Assembly (NCBI RefSeq): GCF_007565055.1
Contig: NC_044550.1
Coordinates: 86,738,033-86,802,032, forward strand
Direction of reading: 5' to 3'
Source: Rhinopithecus roxellana
Lineage: Eukaryota > Chordata > Mammalia > Primates > Cercopithecidae
Length of the DNA stretch: 64,000 bases
The notes beneath the pieces were generated by a model, which saw only the letters and a program-made list of their open reading frames with translations, was not told where the DNA came from and ran no database searches. Position numbers and translations under genes: made by a program. Below are positions 24,620-34,574 of the stretch, one piece after another (position 1 is the stretch's first letter; every line of letters begins with the position of its first letter).

Positions 24620-25565
24620 ATGTTGAGGCTGTTCTGTCTAAGCATGACTAAAAAGCCAAAAACCATACAGGAAAATATTAAAAGTTTTGACCTGTAAAAT
24701 TTAACTTCTGTTCAAAAAATACACCACAAACAAAGTCAAAAGATATATTATTGAGCAAAACATTTGCAGCATATCTTTAATAAAGTACAAATTATCAATT
24801 TAAAAAGATGAACATTGTTTTTAAAAAATCAAAAGACATAGAGACAATTCATAAAATAAATGAAAATGGCCAGTAATTAAAAGATGATTGAAAGATAATA
24901 ATTAAAACAACAATCTGATACTTTTCACCTATCTGTCAAAAATTATTATGATTATTAATGCCCAGTGCTGGGGAAGTTGGGACTCATTTCATTGCCAATG
25001 AGAGAATACATAGGTACAAGTTCTCTGGAAAGGAATCTAGCAATCTACATCAAATTCAAAATATATGTGCCTTCAAACTAGCAATTTTACTGCTAGGGAT
25101 GTTTCTAAGGAACTAATCTAACAAGTATTCAATAAGTTATGTAGAAAGGCATTTGTGGAAAAATTAGTTAAAACGATGACATCTTTCAAACAATGTAAGT
25201 GTCCCTCAGTTTGTTGATCAAATTATGGTATTTCCATACTATGATATGTTATTCATTTGTTTAGAAAAGTAAAGTAGATTAATATTTAGAAACCTGTTCT
25301 TGGCATAGTGTTGCTTGATTAAAGCAGGCTAGGGGATAATTATTTATTATAGCATAATACAATTTATGTAATCAAATACATATTTTTAAGTCTGGAAAGG
25401 TGTAACCAAAGAAATAAAAGAAAATAGCTTGGAAAAATATAAACCAAGGTTAACATGGTTGTCTATGAATAGTTGAATCATAAATATTATTTTCTTCCTT
25501 TTGTTTCAATATTTCCTGATTTTTCTTTAATAAGCATGTTTTGCCTTTGTAATTAAACTTATTAC
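24620..25565 (+). mobile_element. Ancient L1M fragment (ORF2 end + 3'UTR)
   Basis: Diverged L1 landmarks appear in order: CCAGTGCTGGGGAAGTTGGG, a variant of the small-residue block around TAGCAATTTTACTGCTAGGG, and an A-rich 3'UTR. Frames are gone. L1MC/L1ME age is inferred. Confidence 0.65.
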
Positions 25566-26428
25566 AACCAAAGAATTTATATTAAAATATTCATCTTTTT
25601 AATAGGCTCATAAACATTAATTAAAGAAAACCAATCTGTTTTTACAGAGGAATCCTGTTTTTCTTTTTTTGCATCTACACTAAAATAGACCAGTCTTCCT
25701 AGTAATATTTTTTTCATATTTAAGATAAATTGATTCATTGCTTCTAAAATCTAAAATCAAGGAGTATAGCTAATACTTACTCTAGCCCTTATAATTTTAG
25801 CCTTTCCAAAGTAAAATTGTAAGTGTCTGCTGGTTTTTTAACTAAATTCGTTTTTAAACTAAAATGGATGATGTAATATTAGTATCCAACACACGTTGTT
25901 GATTGGCTGACTCATTTTCTAGCAATGTGTAGAAAAATGTCATGGTGCCTACGAACACACTAAAATACGATGACAGATTAATTATTTAGAGGGTGAATCA
26001 TAGCTACAGAAAAAAATAAACAAGGGAAAATAAAGGATTCTGAAATTAATCACATGAAGGATTCTGTGTAAATGTGGAAGACAGGTTCTTCTATTTGTAG
26101 ATGATAGTTGGCTACTTCTGGAATTAATTTTTAAAGTCTCCAATTATGTTCTGAAAGCATTCAGTCTCAAAACAAGTTTGTTATTTTAGTCTCCACACTC
26201 ATTGAGCCTTTCTCCAGAGAAGCTGCCAAACCCAGCACTAGTTGGCCTCTTGGGAACAAGACTAAGCTAACAGCAGATACTTCTTTTTGAACTGTTAATG
26301 GATGTTAAAAGGATAGAGTTGAACTAATCTAAATCTATTAACTTGGAAACAAAGGTTGCCTCCAAGGGAATTTGAATTCTATGGTCAAAATTTAAAACAT
26401 TTCCATTTTCTTCCCCATAACTGCTTAC
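25566..26428. other. AT-rich DNA, nothing recognised
   Basis: No repeat or gene signal recognised in this interval. Confidence 0.4.
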
Positions 26429-26604
26429 TTTTTTTTTTTTTTTTTTTTTTGAGACGAAGTATCACTCTGTCGCCAGGCCGGAGTGCAGTGGCGTCACGAT
26501 CTTTGCTCACTGCAACCTCCGCCTCCTGGGTTCAAGCGATTCTCCTGCCTCAGCCTCCCAAGAAGCTGGGACTACAGGCGGGCACCACTATGCCCAGCTA
26601 ATTG
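26429..26604 (-). mobile_element. 5'-truncated Alu, minus strand
   Basis: It runs from a 22-base T-run through GAGACGAAGTATCACTCTG to GCCCAGCTAATT, where the element stops. Only the 3' half inserted. TGCTTAC occurs on both sides (26422-26428 and 26605-26611). Confidence 0.9.
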
Positions 26605-26869
26605 TGCTTACCTCTTTTAAGTGCTCTGCTTTTTCTTAAATATTGCTTGTAAATAAGTGCCTATCAATTCTACTGCTCTCTTTTGCCTGGCTCTTTCCTG
26701 TGTTGTCAAAGTGGTCCTTGGAAGCATTAGTGAAACCTGAATAAAGCTAGGCATAGCAGCATGTTACACAAGCCTCATTTCCTTACCTCCCTTCCTGGAC
26801 CCCATCCAGACTATCAATGAAATTTACAGAGATTCAAGTTAATAGGGAGAAAAAAGTAAAAGCACATGA

Positions 26870-27057
26870 TTGCTAGATTGCTAATGAGAGTATAAATTGG
26901 TCCCACTGCTCTGCAGGGCAATATAAAGCAACGCTTTTTAAAATCTTCATGCCCTTATACCCAGTAATTCCACATAACTATTTATAATTAAGTAAGTCCA
27001 GCACAGCATTATTTGATTCACAATAGATTCATTCACTTGCCAGATTTTTTCTCTAAC

Positions 27058-27060
<3 letters not shown>
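26870..27060 (+). mobile_element. Ancient L1 fragment, interrupted at 27060
   Basis: ATTGCTAATGAGAGTATAAATTGG, a CCCAGTAATTCCACATAAC block and AGCACAGCATTATTTGATTC follow the order of old L1 ORF2 3' ends. The young L1 inserted at its right edge. Confidence 0.5.
27050..27060. repeat. Left target-site duplication of the 27-34 kb insertion
   Basis: TCTCTAACTTT here recurs exactly at 34298-34308 (13 bp with one mismatch if extended left). The right copy is followed by AATCAG, giving the cut context CTTT/AA expected for L1 endonuclease on the top strand. No such duplication exists around the inner L1 alone. Confidence 0.88.

Positions 27061-27084
<24 letters not shown>
27061..27084 (-). repeat. 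Outer (final) poly(A) tail of the insertion
   Basis: An uninterrupted 24-T run on the plus strand, directly abutting the target duplication. Its purity contrasts with the inner tract at 28087-28126 and fits the tail added at the last retrotransposition. Confidence 0.88.
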
Positions 27085-27090
<6 letters not shown>

Positions 27091-27402
27091 TAAAGGAAAG
27101 AGGTTTAATTGATTCACAGTTCCACATGGCTGGGGAGGCCTCACAATCATGGCAGAAGGCAAACGAGGAGCAAAGTCACATGTTAACATGGTGGCAGCCA
27201 AAGAAAAAGCTTGTGTAGGGGAACTCCCCGTTATGAAACCTTCGGATCTCCTGAGACTTACTCAGTATCATGAGAACAGCATGGGAAAGACCCACCCCCA
27301 TGGTTCAATTAACTCCCTCCAGGTTCCTCCCACCACCTATGGGAATTATGGGAGCTACAATTCAAGATGACATTTGGGTGGAGACACAGCCAAACCATAT
27401 CA
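27085..27402 (-). mobile_element. THE1/MST-type (ERVL-MaLR) LTR, cut at its poly(A) site
   Basis: In minus orientation it starts TGATATGGTTTGGCTGTG (27402 downwards) and follows the MaLR LTR through GGCCTCCCCAGCCATGTGG and ATTAAACCTCTTTCC, stopping at TTTATAAATT. The related LTR at 42347-42717 goes on with ACCCAGTCTCAGG after that point. The truncation is therefore at the RNA cleavage position, 19 nt past ATTAAA, with the A-tail added directly. It travelled as cargo rather than inserting here by itself. Confidence 0.88.
27104..27109 (-). terminator. ATTAAA poly(A) signal used by the L1 readthrough transcript
   Basis: Plus-strand TTTAAT equals ATTAAA on the minus strand. The distance of 19 nt to the start of the outer poly(A) tail is within the normal range. 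It belongs to the LTR, not to the L1. Confidence 0.85.
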
Positions 27403-28086
27403 GACAGTATCTTACACATTTTTGTTTCATATATTCATCTATCAATTATGTATTTATCACAAATGATGGGCACTCTTCTAGCTATTAAAGATATAATAAA
27501 ATATACTTTTTATCTATAGTATATGTTAATATATGTATTGGGAGGAGGGAATGGTAGGAGTATGAGAAAGCCCAGGAAACAACAAAAACAAATCTTAAAA
27601 ATAGGAAGAAGAGTCATCAGCACAGTTGCTTACATAGAGAAGGTGCTCAGATGTTGGTTTACTACTGTTGCTTTCAGTTCTTTTCTTCTCTAAAGCTTCT
27701 AAGGAAACTCCAAGATCATTTTTGACTCTGGCAAGCTGCATTTCACAGCTCCAGTTTCCTAACATTTCCTTGATGGATTATTGTGGTTTCTTAAGAATGA
27801 TCTCCTTTAAAGCAATATTTATGTTACTTCTTAAAAATGTAGCATGGCATTTAAGGTACAAAGACAGATGGAGCCTACATGGACTCACCCATATTATCAA
27901 CACTGATTAAATTCACACTGTGGAAATCATTCCACACACAGGCTTGGTAAAATGATATTCTCAACCAGATTGCAAATCAATTAGTAATATTCTGAATCAT
28001 ATGTTCCTAGGCATTATACTTAATTTTAAGTTTTCTATAGTGATTAAATATCCTTTCACATGTTATATTTTATATCTTAGTCATTC
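27403..28086 (-). other. 3'-transduced non-L1 sequence (source-locus flank)
   Basis: This lies between the inner and outer poly(A) tracts and is neither L1 nor LTR. The bases adjoining the inner tail (GAATGACTAAGAT on the minus strand) should be the target duplication at the donor locus. A 243-nt frame on the plus strand (27668-27910) has no features and I do not call it. Confidence 0.82.
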
Positions 28087-28126
28087 TTTTTTATTTATTT
28101 ATTTTTTTTTTTATTTTTTTTTTTTT
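28087..28126 (-). repeat. Inner poly(A) tract with interruptions
   Basis: Plus-strand T-rich run broken by single A bases (TTTATTTATTTATT...). This is the older tail of the source L1, retained inside the transduction. Confidence 0.85.
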
Positions 28127-28356
28127 ATTATACTTTAAGTTCTAGGGTACATGCGCATAACGTGCAGGTTTGTTACATATGTAAACTTATGCCATGTTGG
28201 TGTGCTGCACCCATCAACTCGTCAGCACCCATCAATTCATCATTTATATCATGTATAACTCCCCAATGCAATCCCTCCCTCCTCCCCCCTCCCCCCTCCC
28301 CATGATAGACCCCAGTGTGTGATGTTCCCCTTCCCGAGTCCAAGTGATCTCATTGT
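28127..28356 (-). other. L1 3'UTR with G-rich tract and 18-bp tandem duplication
   Basis: Between the ORF2 stop and the tail lies a C-run region on the plus strand (about 28268-28302), i.e. four or more G-runs on the RNA-sense strand, able to form a G-quadruplex as known for L1 3'UTRs. GCACCCATCAACTCGTCA (28207-28224) is followed by GCACCCATCAATTCATCA (28225-28242), a tandem copy not seen in the older L1. Confidence 0.85.
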
Positions 28357-31300
28357 TCAGTTCCCACCTATGAGTGAGAACATGCGGTGTTTGGTTTTCT
28401 CTTCTTGTGATAGTTTGCTAAGAATGATGGTTTCCAGCTGCATCCATGTCCCTACAAAGGACGCAAACTCATCCTTTTTTATGGCTGCATAGTATTCCAT
28501 GGTGTATATGTGCCACATTTTCTTAATCCAGTCTGTCACAGATGGACATTTGGGTTGATTCCAAGTCTTTGCTATTGTGAATAGTGCCGCAATAAACATA
28601 CGTGTACATGTGTCTTTGTAGTAGACTAATTTATAATCCTTTGGGTATATACCCAGTAGTGGGATGGCTGGGTCATATGGTACATCTAGTTCTAGATCCT
28701 TGAGGAATTGCCATACTGTTTTCCATAATGGTTGAACTAGTTTACAATCCCACCAACAGTGTAAAAGTGTTCCTATTTCTCCACATCCTCTCCAACACCT
28801 GTTGTTTCCTGACTTCTTAATGATTGCCATTCTAACTGGTGTGAGATGGTATCTCATTGTGGTTTTGATTTGCATTTCTCTGATGGCCAGTGATGATGAG
28901 CATTTTTTCATGTGTCTGTTGGCTGTATGAATATCTTCTTTTGAGAAATGTCTGTTCATATCCTTTCCCCACTTTTTGATGGGGTTGTTTGTTTTTTTCT
29001 CATATATTTGTTTGAGTTCTTTGTAGATTCTGGATATTAGCCCTTTGTCAGATGAGTAGGTTGCAAAAATTTTCTCCCATTCTGTAGGTTGCCTGTTCAC
29101 TCTGATGGTAGTTTCTTTTGCTGTGCAAAAGCTCTTTAGTTTAATTAGATCCCATTTGTCAATTTTGGCTTTTGCTGCCGTTGCTTTTGGTGTTTTAGAC
29201 ATGAAGTCCTTGCCCATGCCTATGTCCTGAATGGTACTACCTAGATTTTCTTCTAGGGTTTTTATGGTATTAGGTCTAACATTTAAGTCTCTAATCCATC
29301 TTGTATTAATCTTCGTATAAGGGGTAAGGAAAGGATCCAGTTTCAGCTTTCTACTTATGGCTAGCCAATTTTCCCAGCACCATTTATTAAATAGGGAATC
29401 CTTTCCCCATTTCTTGTTTCTCTCAGGTTTGTCAAAGATCAGATGGCTGTAGATGTGCGGTATTATTTCTGAGGACTCTGTTCTGTTCCATTGGTCTATA
29501 TCTCTGTTTTGGTACCAGTACCATGCTGTTTTGGTTACTGTAGCCTTGTAGTATAGTTTGAAGTCAGGTAGCGTGACGCCTCCAGCTTTGTCCTTTTGAC
29601 TTAGGATTGTCTTGGCAATGCGGGCTCTTTTTTGGTTCCATATGAACTTTAAAGCAGTTTTTTCCAATTCTGTGAAGAAAGTCATTGGTAGCTTGATGGG
29701 GATGGCATTGAATCTATAAATAACCTTGGGCAGTATGGCCATTTTCACGATATTGATTCTTCCTATCCATGAGCATGGTATGTTCTTCCATTTGTTTGTG
29801 TCCTCTTTGATTTCACTGAGCAGTGGTTTGTAGTTCTCCTTGAAGAGGTCCTTTACATCCCTTGTAAGCTGGATTCCTAGGTATTTTATTCTCTTTGAAG
29901 CAATTGTGAATGGAAGTTCATTCCTGATTTGGCTCTCTGCTTGTCTGTTGCTGGTGTATAAGAATGCTTGTGATTTTTGCACATTAATTTTGTATCCTGA
30001 GACTTTGCTGAAGTTGCTTATCAGCTTAAGGAGATTTTGGGCTGAGACGATGGGGTTTTCTAAATATACAATCATGTCATCTGCAAACAGGGACAATTTG
30101 ACTTCTTCTTTTCCTAACTGGATACCCTTGATTTCTTTCTCTTGCCTGATTGCCCTAGCCAGAACTTCCAACACTATGTTGAATAGGAGTGGTGAGAGAG
30201 GGCATCCCTGTCTTGTGCCACTTTTCAAAGGGAATTTTTCCAGTTTTTGCCCATTCAGTATGATATTAGCTGTGGGTTTGTCATAAATAGCTCTTATTAT
30301 TTTGAGGTACGTTCCATCAATACCGAATTTATTGAGCGTTTTTAGCATGAAGGGCTGTTGAATTTTGTCAAAAGCCTTTTCTGCATCTATTGAGACAATC
30401 ATGTGGTTCTTGTCTTTGGTTCTGTTTATATGCTGGATTACGTTTATTGATTTGCGAATGTTGAACCAGCCTTGCATCCCAGGGATGAAGCCCACTTGAT
30501 CATGGTGGATAAGCTTTTTGATGTGCTGCTGAATCCGGTTTGCCAGTATTTTATTGAGGATTTTTGCATCAATGTTCATCAGGGATATTGGTCTAAAATT
30601 CTCTTTTTTTGTTGTGTCTCTGCCAGGCTTTGGTATCAGGATGATGTTGGCCTCATAAAATGAGTTCGGGAGGATTCCCTCTTTTTCTATTGATTGGAAT
30701 AGTTTCAGAAGGAATGGTACCAGCTCCTCCTTGTACCTCTGGTAGAATTCAGCTGTGAATCCATCTGGTCCTGGACTTTTTTTGGTGGGTAGGCTATTAA
30801 TTGTTGCCTCAATTTCAGAGCCTGCTATTGGTCTATTCAGGGATTCAACTTCTTCCTGGTTTAGCCTTGGGAGAGTGTAAGTGTCCAGGAAATTATCCAT
30901 TTCTTCTAGATTTTCTAGTTGATTTGCGTAGAGGCGTTTATAGTATTCTCTGATGGTAGTTTGTATTTCTGTGGGGTCAGTGGTGATATCCCCTTTATCA
31001 TTTTTTATTGCATCTATTTGATTCCTCTCTCTTTTTTTCTTTATTAGCCTTGCTAGCGGTCTGTCAATTTTGTTGATCTTTTCAAAAAACCAACTCCTGG
31101 ATTCATTGATTTTTTGGAGGGTTTTTTGTGTCTCTATCTCCTTCAGTTCTGCTCTGATCTTAGTTATTTCTTGCCTTCTGCTAGCTTTTGAATGTGATTG
31201 CTCTTGCCTCTCTAGTTCTTTTAATTGTGATGTTAGAGTGTCAATTTTAGATCTTTCCTGCTTTCTCTTGTGGGCATTTAGTGCTATAAATTTCCCTCTA

Positions 31301-32184
31301 CACACTGCTTTAAATGTGTCCCAGAGATTCTGGTATGTTGTATCTTTGTTCTCATTGGTTTCAAAGAACATCTTTATTTCCGCTTTCATTTCGTTATGTA
31401 CCCAGTAGTCATTCAGGAGCAGGTTGTTCAGTTTCCATGTAGTTGAGCGGTTTTGATTGAGTTTCTTAGTCCTGAGTTCTAGTTTGATTGCACTGTGGTC
31501 TGAGAGACAGTTTGTTATAATTTCTGTTCTTTTACATTTGCTGAGGAGTGCTTTACTTCCAATTATGTGGTCAATTTTGGAATAAGTGCGATGTGGTGCT
31601 GAGAAGAATGTATATTCTGTTGATTTGGGGTGGAGAGTTCTATAGATGTCTATTAGGTCCGCTTGGTGCAGAGATGAGTTCAATTCCTGGATATCCTTGT
31701 TAACTTTCTGTCTCGTTGATCTGTCTAATGTTGACAGCGGAGTGTTGAAGTCTCCCATTATTATTGTATGGGAGTCTAAGTCTCTTTGTAAGTCTCTAAG
31801 GACTTGCTTTATGAATCTGGGTGCTCCTGTATTGGGTGCATATATATTTAGGAGAGTTAGCTCTTCCTGTTGAATTGATCCCTTTACCATTATGTAATGG
31901 CCTTCTTTGTCTCTTTTGATCTTTGATGGTTTAAAGTCTGTTTTATCAGAGACTAGGATTGCAACCCCTGCTTTTTTTTGTTCTCCATTTGCTTGGTAGA
32001 TCTTCCTCCATCCCTTTATTTTGAGCCTATGTATGTCTCTGCATGTGAGATGGGTCTCCTGAATACAGCAGACTGATGGGTCTTGACTCTTTATCCAGTT
32101 TGCCAGTCTGTGTCTTTTAATTGGAGCATTTAGTCCATTAACATTTAAGGTTAATATTGTTATGTGTGAACTTGATCCTGCCAT
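28357..32184 (-). CDS. L1 ORF2 protein: endonuclease and reverse transcriptase, intact
   Basis: An uninterrupted 1275-codon frame, the normal length for primate L1 ORF2p. It nicks target DNA and reverse-transcribes the L1 RNA in cis (target-primed reverse transcription). Endonuclease (about residues 1-239) keeps N14, E43, the GDFNTP motif (D145, N147), KIDH and SDH (D229, H230). The RT domain (about 498-773) has FADD with D702 and D703 at 30087-30076. The C terminus keeps the CX3CX7HX4C cluster starting CWRGCGEIGT. The start ATG lies 63 nt after the ORF1 stop, the usual spacer, so translation would depend on reinitiation. Its integrity suggests recent insertion. Whether it is active cannot be judged from sequence. 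Confidence 0.94.
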   Translation of the reverse strand: MAGSSSHITILTLNVNGLNAPIKRHRLANWIKSQDPSVCCIQETHLTCRDIHRLKIKGWRKIYQANGEQKKAGVAILVSDKTDFKPSKIKRDKEGHYIMVKGSIQQEELTLLNIYAPNTGAPRFIKQVLRDLQRDLDSHTIIMGDFNTPLSTLDRSTRQKVNKDIQELNSSLHQADLIDIYRTLHPKSTEYTFFSAPHRTYSKIDHIIGSKALLSKCKRTEIITNCLSDHSAIKLELRTKKLNQNRSTTWKLNNLLLNDYWVHNEMKAEIKMFFETNENKDTTYQNLWDTFKAVCRGKFIALNAHKRKQERSKIDTLTSQLKELERQEQSHSKASRRQEITKIRAELKEIETQKTLQKINESRSWFFEKINKIDRPLARLIKKKRERNQIDAIKNDKGDITTDPTEIQTTIREYYKRLYANQLENLEEMDNFLDTYTLPRLNQEEVESLNRPIAGSEIEATINSLPTKKSPGPDGFTAEFYQRYKEELVPFLLKLFQSIEKEGILPNSFYEANIILIPKPGRDTTKKENFRPISLMNIDAKILNKILANRIQQHIKKLIHHDQVGFIPGMQGWFNIRKSINVIQHINRTKDKNHMIVSIDAEKAFDKIQQPFMLKTLNKFGIDGTYLKIIRAIYDKPTANIILNGQKLEKFPLKSGTRQGCPLSPLLFNIVLEVLARAIRQEKEIKGIQLGKEEVKLSLFADDMIVYLENPIVSAQNLLKLISNFSKVSGYKINVQKSQAFLYTSNRQAESQIRNELPFTIASKRIKYLGIQLTRDVKDLFKENYKPLLSEIKEDTNKWKNIPCSWIGRINIVKMAILPKVIYRFNAIPIKLPMTFFTELEKTALKFIWNQKRARIAKTILSQKDKAGGVTLPDFKLYYKATVTKTAWYWYQNRDIDQWNRTESSEIIPHIYSHLIFDKPERNKKWGKDSLFNKWCWENWLAISRKLKLDPFLTPYTKINTRWIRDLNVRPNTIKTLEENLGSTIQDIGMGKDFMSKTPKATAAKAKIDKWDLIKLKSFCTAKETTIRVNRQPTEWEKIFATYSSDKGLISRIYKELKQIYEKKTNNPIKKWGKDMNRHFSKEDIHTANRHMKKCSSSLAIREMQIKTTMRYHLTPVRMAIIKKSGNNRCWRGCGEIGTLLHCWWDCKLVQPLWKTVWQFLKDLELDVPYDPAIPLLGIYPKDYKLVYYKDTCTRMFIAALFTIAKTWNQPKCPSVTDWIKKMWHIYTMEYYAAIKKDEFASFVGTWMQLETIILSKLSQEEKTKHRMFSLIGGN

Positions 32185-32247
32185 TATGATATTAACTGGT
32201 TATTTTGCTCGTTAGTTGATGCAGTTTCTTCCTAGCCTCGATGGTCT

Positions 32248-33263
32248 TTACATTTTGCCAAGTTTTTGCGATGGCTGGTACCGGTTGTTCCTTTCCATGT
32301 TTAGGGCTTCCTTCAGTGTCTCTTGTAAGGCAGGCCTGGTGGTGACAAAATCTCTAAGCATTTGCTTATCTGTAAAGGATTTTATTTCTCCTTCACTGAT
32401 GAAACTTAGTTTGGCTGGATATGAAATTCTGGGTTGAAAATTCTTTTCTTTAAGAACGTTGAATATTGGCCCCCACTCTCTTCTGGCTTGTAGAGTTTCT
32501 GCCGAGAGATCTGCTGTTAGTCTGATGGGCTTCCCTTTGTGGGTGACCCGACCTTTCTCTCTGGCTGCCCTTAAGATTTTTTCCTTCATTTCAACTTTGG
32601 TGAATCTGGCAATTATGTGTCTTGGAGTTGCTCTTCTCGAGGAGTATCTTTGTGGCGTTCTCTGTATTTCCTGAATTTGAATGTTGGCCTGCCCTACTAG
32701 GTTGGGGAAGTTCTCCTGGATGATATCCTGAAGAGTGTTTTCCAACTTGGTTCCATTTTCCCCCTCACTTTCAGGCACCCCAATCAGACGTAGATTTGGT
32801 CTTTTTACGTAATCCCATACTTCTTGCAGGCTTTGCTCATTTCTTTTTCTTCTTTTTTCTTTTGGTTTCTCTTCTCGCTTCATTTCATTCATTTGATCTT
32901 CAATCGCTGATACTCTTTCTTCCAGTTGATCGAGTCGGTTACTGAAGCTTGTGCATTTGTCACGTATTTCTCGTGTCATGGTTTTCATCTCTGTCATTTC
33001 GTTTATGATCTTCTCTGCATTAATGAGTCTAGCTGTCAATTCTTCCACTCTTTTTTCAAGATTTTTAGTTTCTTTGCGCTGGGTACGTAATTCCTCCTTT
33101 AGCTCTGATAAGTTTGATGGACTGAAGCCTTCTTCTCTCCTCTCGTCCAAGTCATTCTCTGACCAGCTTTGATCCGTTGCTGGTGATGGGCTGCGCTCCT
33201 TTGCAGGGGAGATGCGCTCTTATTTTTTGAATTTCCAGCTTTTCTGCCCTGCTTCTTCCCCAT
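32248..33263 (-). pseudogene. L1 ORF1 (RNA-binding protein) with a single 1-base deletion
   Basis: ORF1p normally forms trimers by a coiled coil and coats L1 RNA through RRM and C-terminal domains. The ATG is at 33263. The frame is right for about 18 codons, then a G-run at 33206-33209 has four bases where the older copy has five, shifting the frame. From there the correct frame is open to the stop at 32248, with the coiled coil, RRM (RPNLRLIGVPES) and C-terminal domains complete. The span of 1016 nt is one base short of the usual 338 codons plus stop. It could also be a sequencing error. Confidence 0.88.
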
Positions 33264-34297
33264 CTTTGTGGTTTTATCTGTCTCTGGTCTTTGATGGTGG
33301 TGACAAACTGATGGGGTTTTGGTATAGGTGTCCTTCCTGTTTGATAGTTTTCCTTCTGACAGTCAGAAGGGCTCTCTGTTGGTCTGTTGGAGATTGCTTG
33401 AGGTCCACTCCAGACCCTGTTTGCCTGGGTATCAGCAGCAGAGGTTGCCGAAGATAGAATATTGCTGAACAGCGAGTGTACCTGTCTGATTCTTCCTTTG
33501 GAAGTGTCCTCTCAGGGGTGTACTCCACCCTGTGAGGTGTGGGGTGTCAGACTGCCCCTAGTGGGGGATTTCTCCCCGCTAGGCTACTCAGGGGTCAGGG
33601 ACACACCTGAGCAGGCAGTCTGTCCGTTCTCAGATCTCAACCTCCGCGTTGGGAGATCCGCGGCTCTCCCCAAAGCTGTCAGACAGATTCGTTCGCGTCT
33701 GCACCGGCTCCCGCTACTTCCCCTGTTGGTCTTCAGCTGTGCGCTGTCCCCAGAGGTGGAGACTACAGAGACAGGCAGGCTTCCTTGAGCTGCTGTGAGC
33801 TCCACCCAGTTCGAGCTTCCCAGCGGCTTTGTTTACCTACTTAAGCCTCAGCAATGGCGGGCGCCCCTCCCCCAGCCTCGCTGCTGCCTTGCGGATAGAT
33901 CGCGGCAGACTGCTGTGTTAGCAGTGAGGGAGGCTTCGTGGGCGTGGGACCCTCCCGGCCAGGTGTGGGATATATTCTCCTGGAATGCCTGTATGCTTAC
34001 AGCGCAGTATTGGGGTGGGAGTTACCCGATTTTCCAGGTGTTGTGTGTCTCAGTTCCCCTGGCTAGGAAAACGGATCCCCTTCCCCCTTGCGCTTCCAGG
34101 TGAGGCGATGCCTCGCCCTGCTTCAGCTCTCGCTGGTCAGGCTGCAGCAGCTGACCAGCACCGATTGTCCGGCACTCCCTAGTGAGATGACCCCAGTACC
34201 TCAGTTGAAAATGCAGAAATCACCGGTCTTCTGTGTCGCTCGCGCTGGGAGTTGGAGACTGGAGTTGTTCCTATTCGGCCATCTTGCTCCGCCCCTC
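33264..34297 (-). promoter_or_regulatory. L1 5'UTR, CpG-rich internal promoter (young copy)
   Basis: About 1 kb GC-rich leader with many CpGs retained, much more than in the older copy. The terminal GGCCATCTT (34277-34285) is the YY1-type site near the start. The sequence begins GGGGCGGAGCAAGATGGCCG on the sense strand. Antisense promoter activity is known for this region in primates. Confidence 0.82.
33854..33898 (+). pseudogene. Antisense ORF0, truncated after 14 codons (young L1)
   Basis: The ORF0 start ATGGCGGGCGCCCCTCC is at 33854 and meets TAG at 33896-33898. The older L1 has a stop at the same codon, although the neighbouring bases differ. Confidence 0.6.
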
Positions 34298-34308
34298 TCT
34301 CTAACTTT
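34298..34308. repeat. Right target-site duplication of the insertion
   Basis: TCTCTAACTTT is identical to 27050-27060 and is followed by AATCAG. Confidence 0.88.
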
Positions 34309-34403
34309 AATCAGATAGTACTCTAATACAGAAAACACTCACACATCCAGAAACAACGTTAGAGCTGCAGTAGGCATGAAAAATCTTTTTGCTCAGTTAT
34401 TTC

Positions 34404-34565
34404 CAGTGATTTTCAAACAGGTTCCTAAGGATTATTTTTAAATGTTGGAGAGTATTTGATGGTCCTAGTGGGTGGGCCAGGGATGTCACATGCTGGCAAT
34501 GCCTGAATTATTTCCATATAACAAAGAATTCCCCTGCCCAAAGTACCAGCAGTAGAACTGGTGCT
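34404..34565 (+). mobile_element. Degenerate MER20-type hAT element
   Basis: It begins CAGTGATTTTCAAACAGG and contains GTGGGCCAGGGATG and AACAAAGAATTCCCC, in MER20 order. The end is poorly defined. Confidence 0.5.
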
Positions 34566-34574
34566 CTACCCAGG

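Larger units (their letters stand above)
27061..34297 (-). mobile_element. Young full-length L1 plus ~1 kb 3' transduction (single insertion)
   Basis: Read on the minus strand: L1 5'UTR, ORF1, ORF2, 3'UTR, an old interrupted poly(A) (28126-28087), about 684 bp of non-L1 DNA, 318 bp of an ERVL-MaLR LTR, then a pure 24-A tail (27084-27061). Target duplications enclose the whole 7.2 kb unit. This is the structure of a transcript that read through the L1 poly(A) site and was cut at a downstream one. ORF2 is open throughout and ORF1 has one 1-base deletion. The L1 part is L1PA-lineage and probably Old World monkey-specific. Confidence 0.88.

Noticed and set aside
27149..27370. Plus frames over the LTR at 27085-27402
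   Set aside because: They are antisense readings of the LTR, not cellular genes.
29840..30286. Plus frame of 148 codons
   Set aside because: Shadow frame opposite the L1 ORF2 RT domain.
28087..34297. Treating the L1 as a stand-alone insertion ending at 28087
   Set aside because: No target duplication flanks it. The matching duplication lies beyond 27061, which supports the larger unit.
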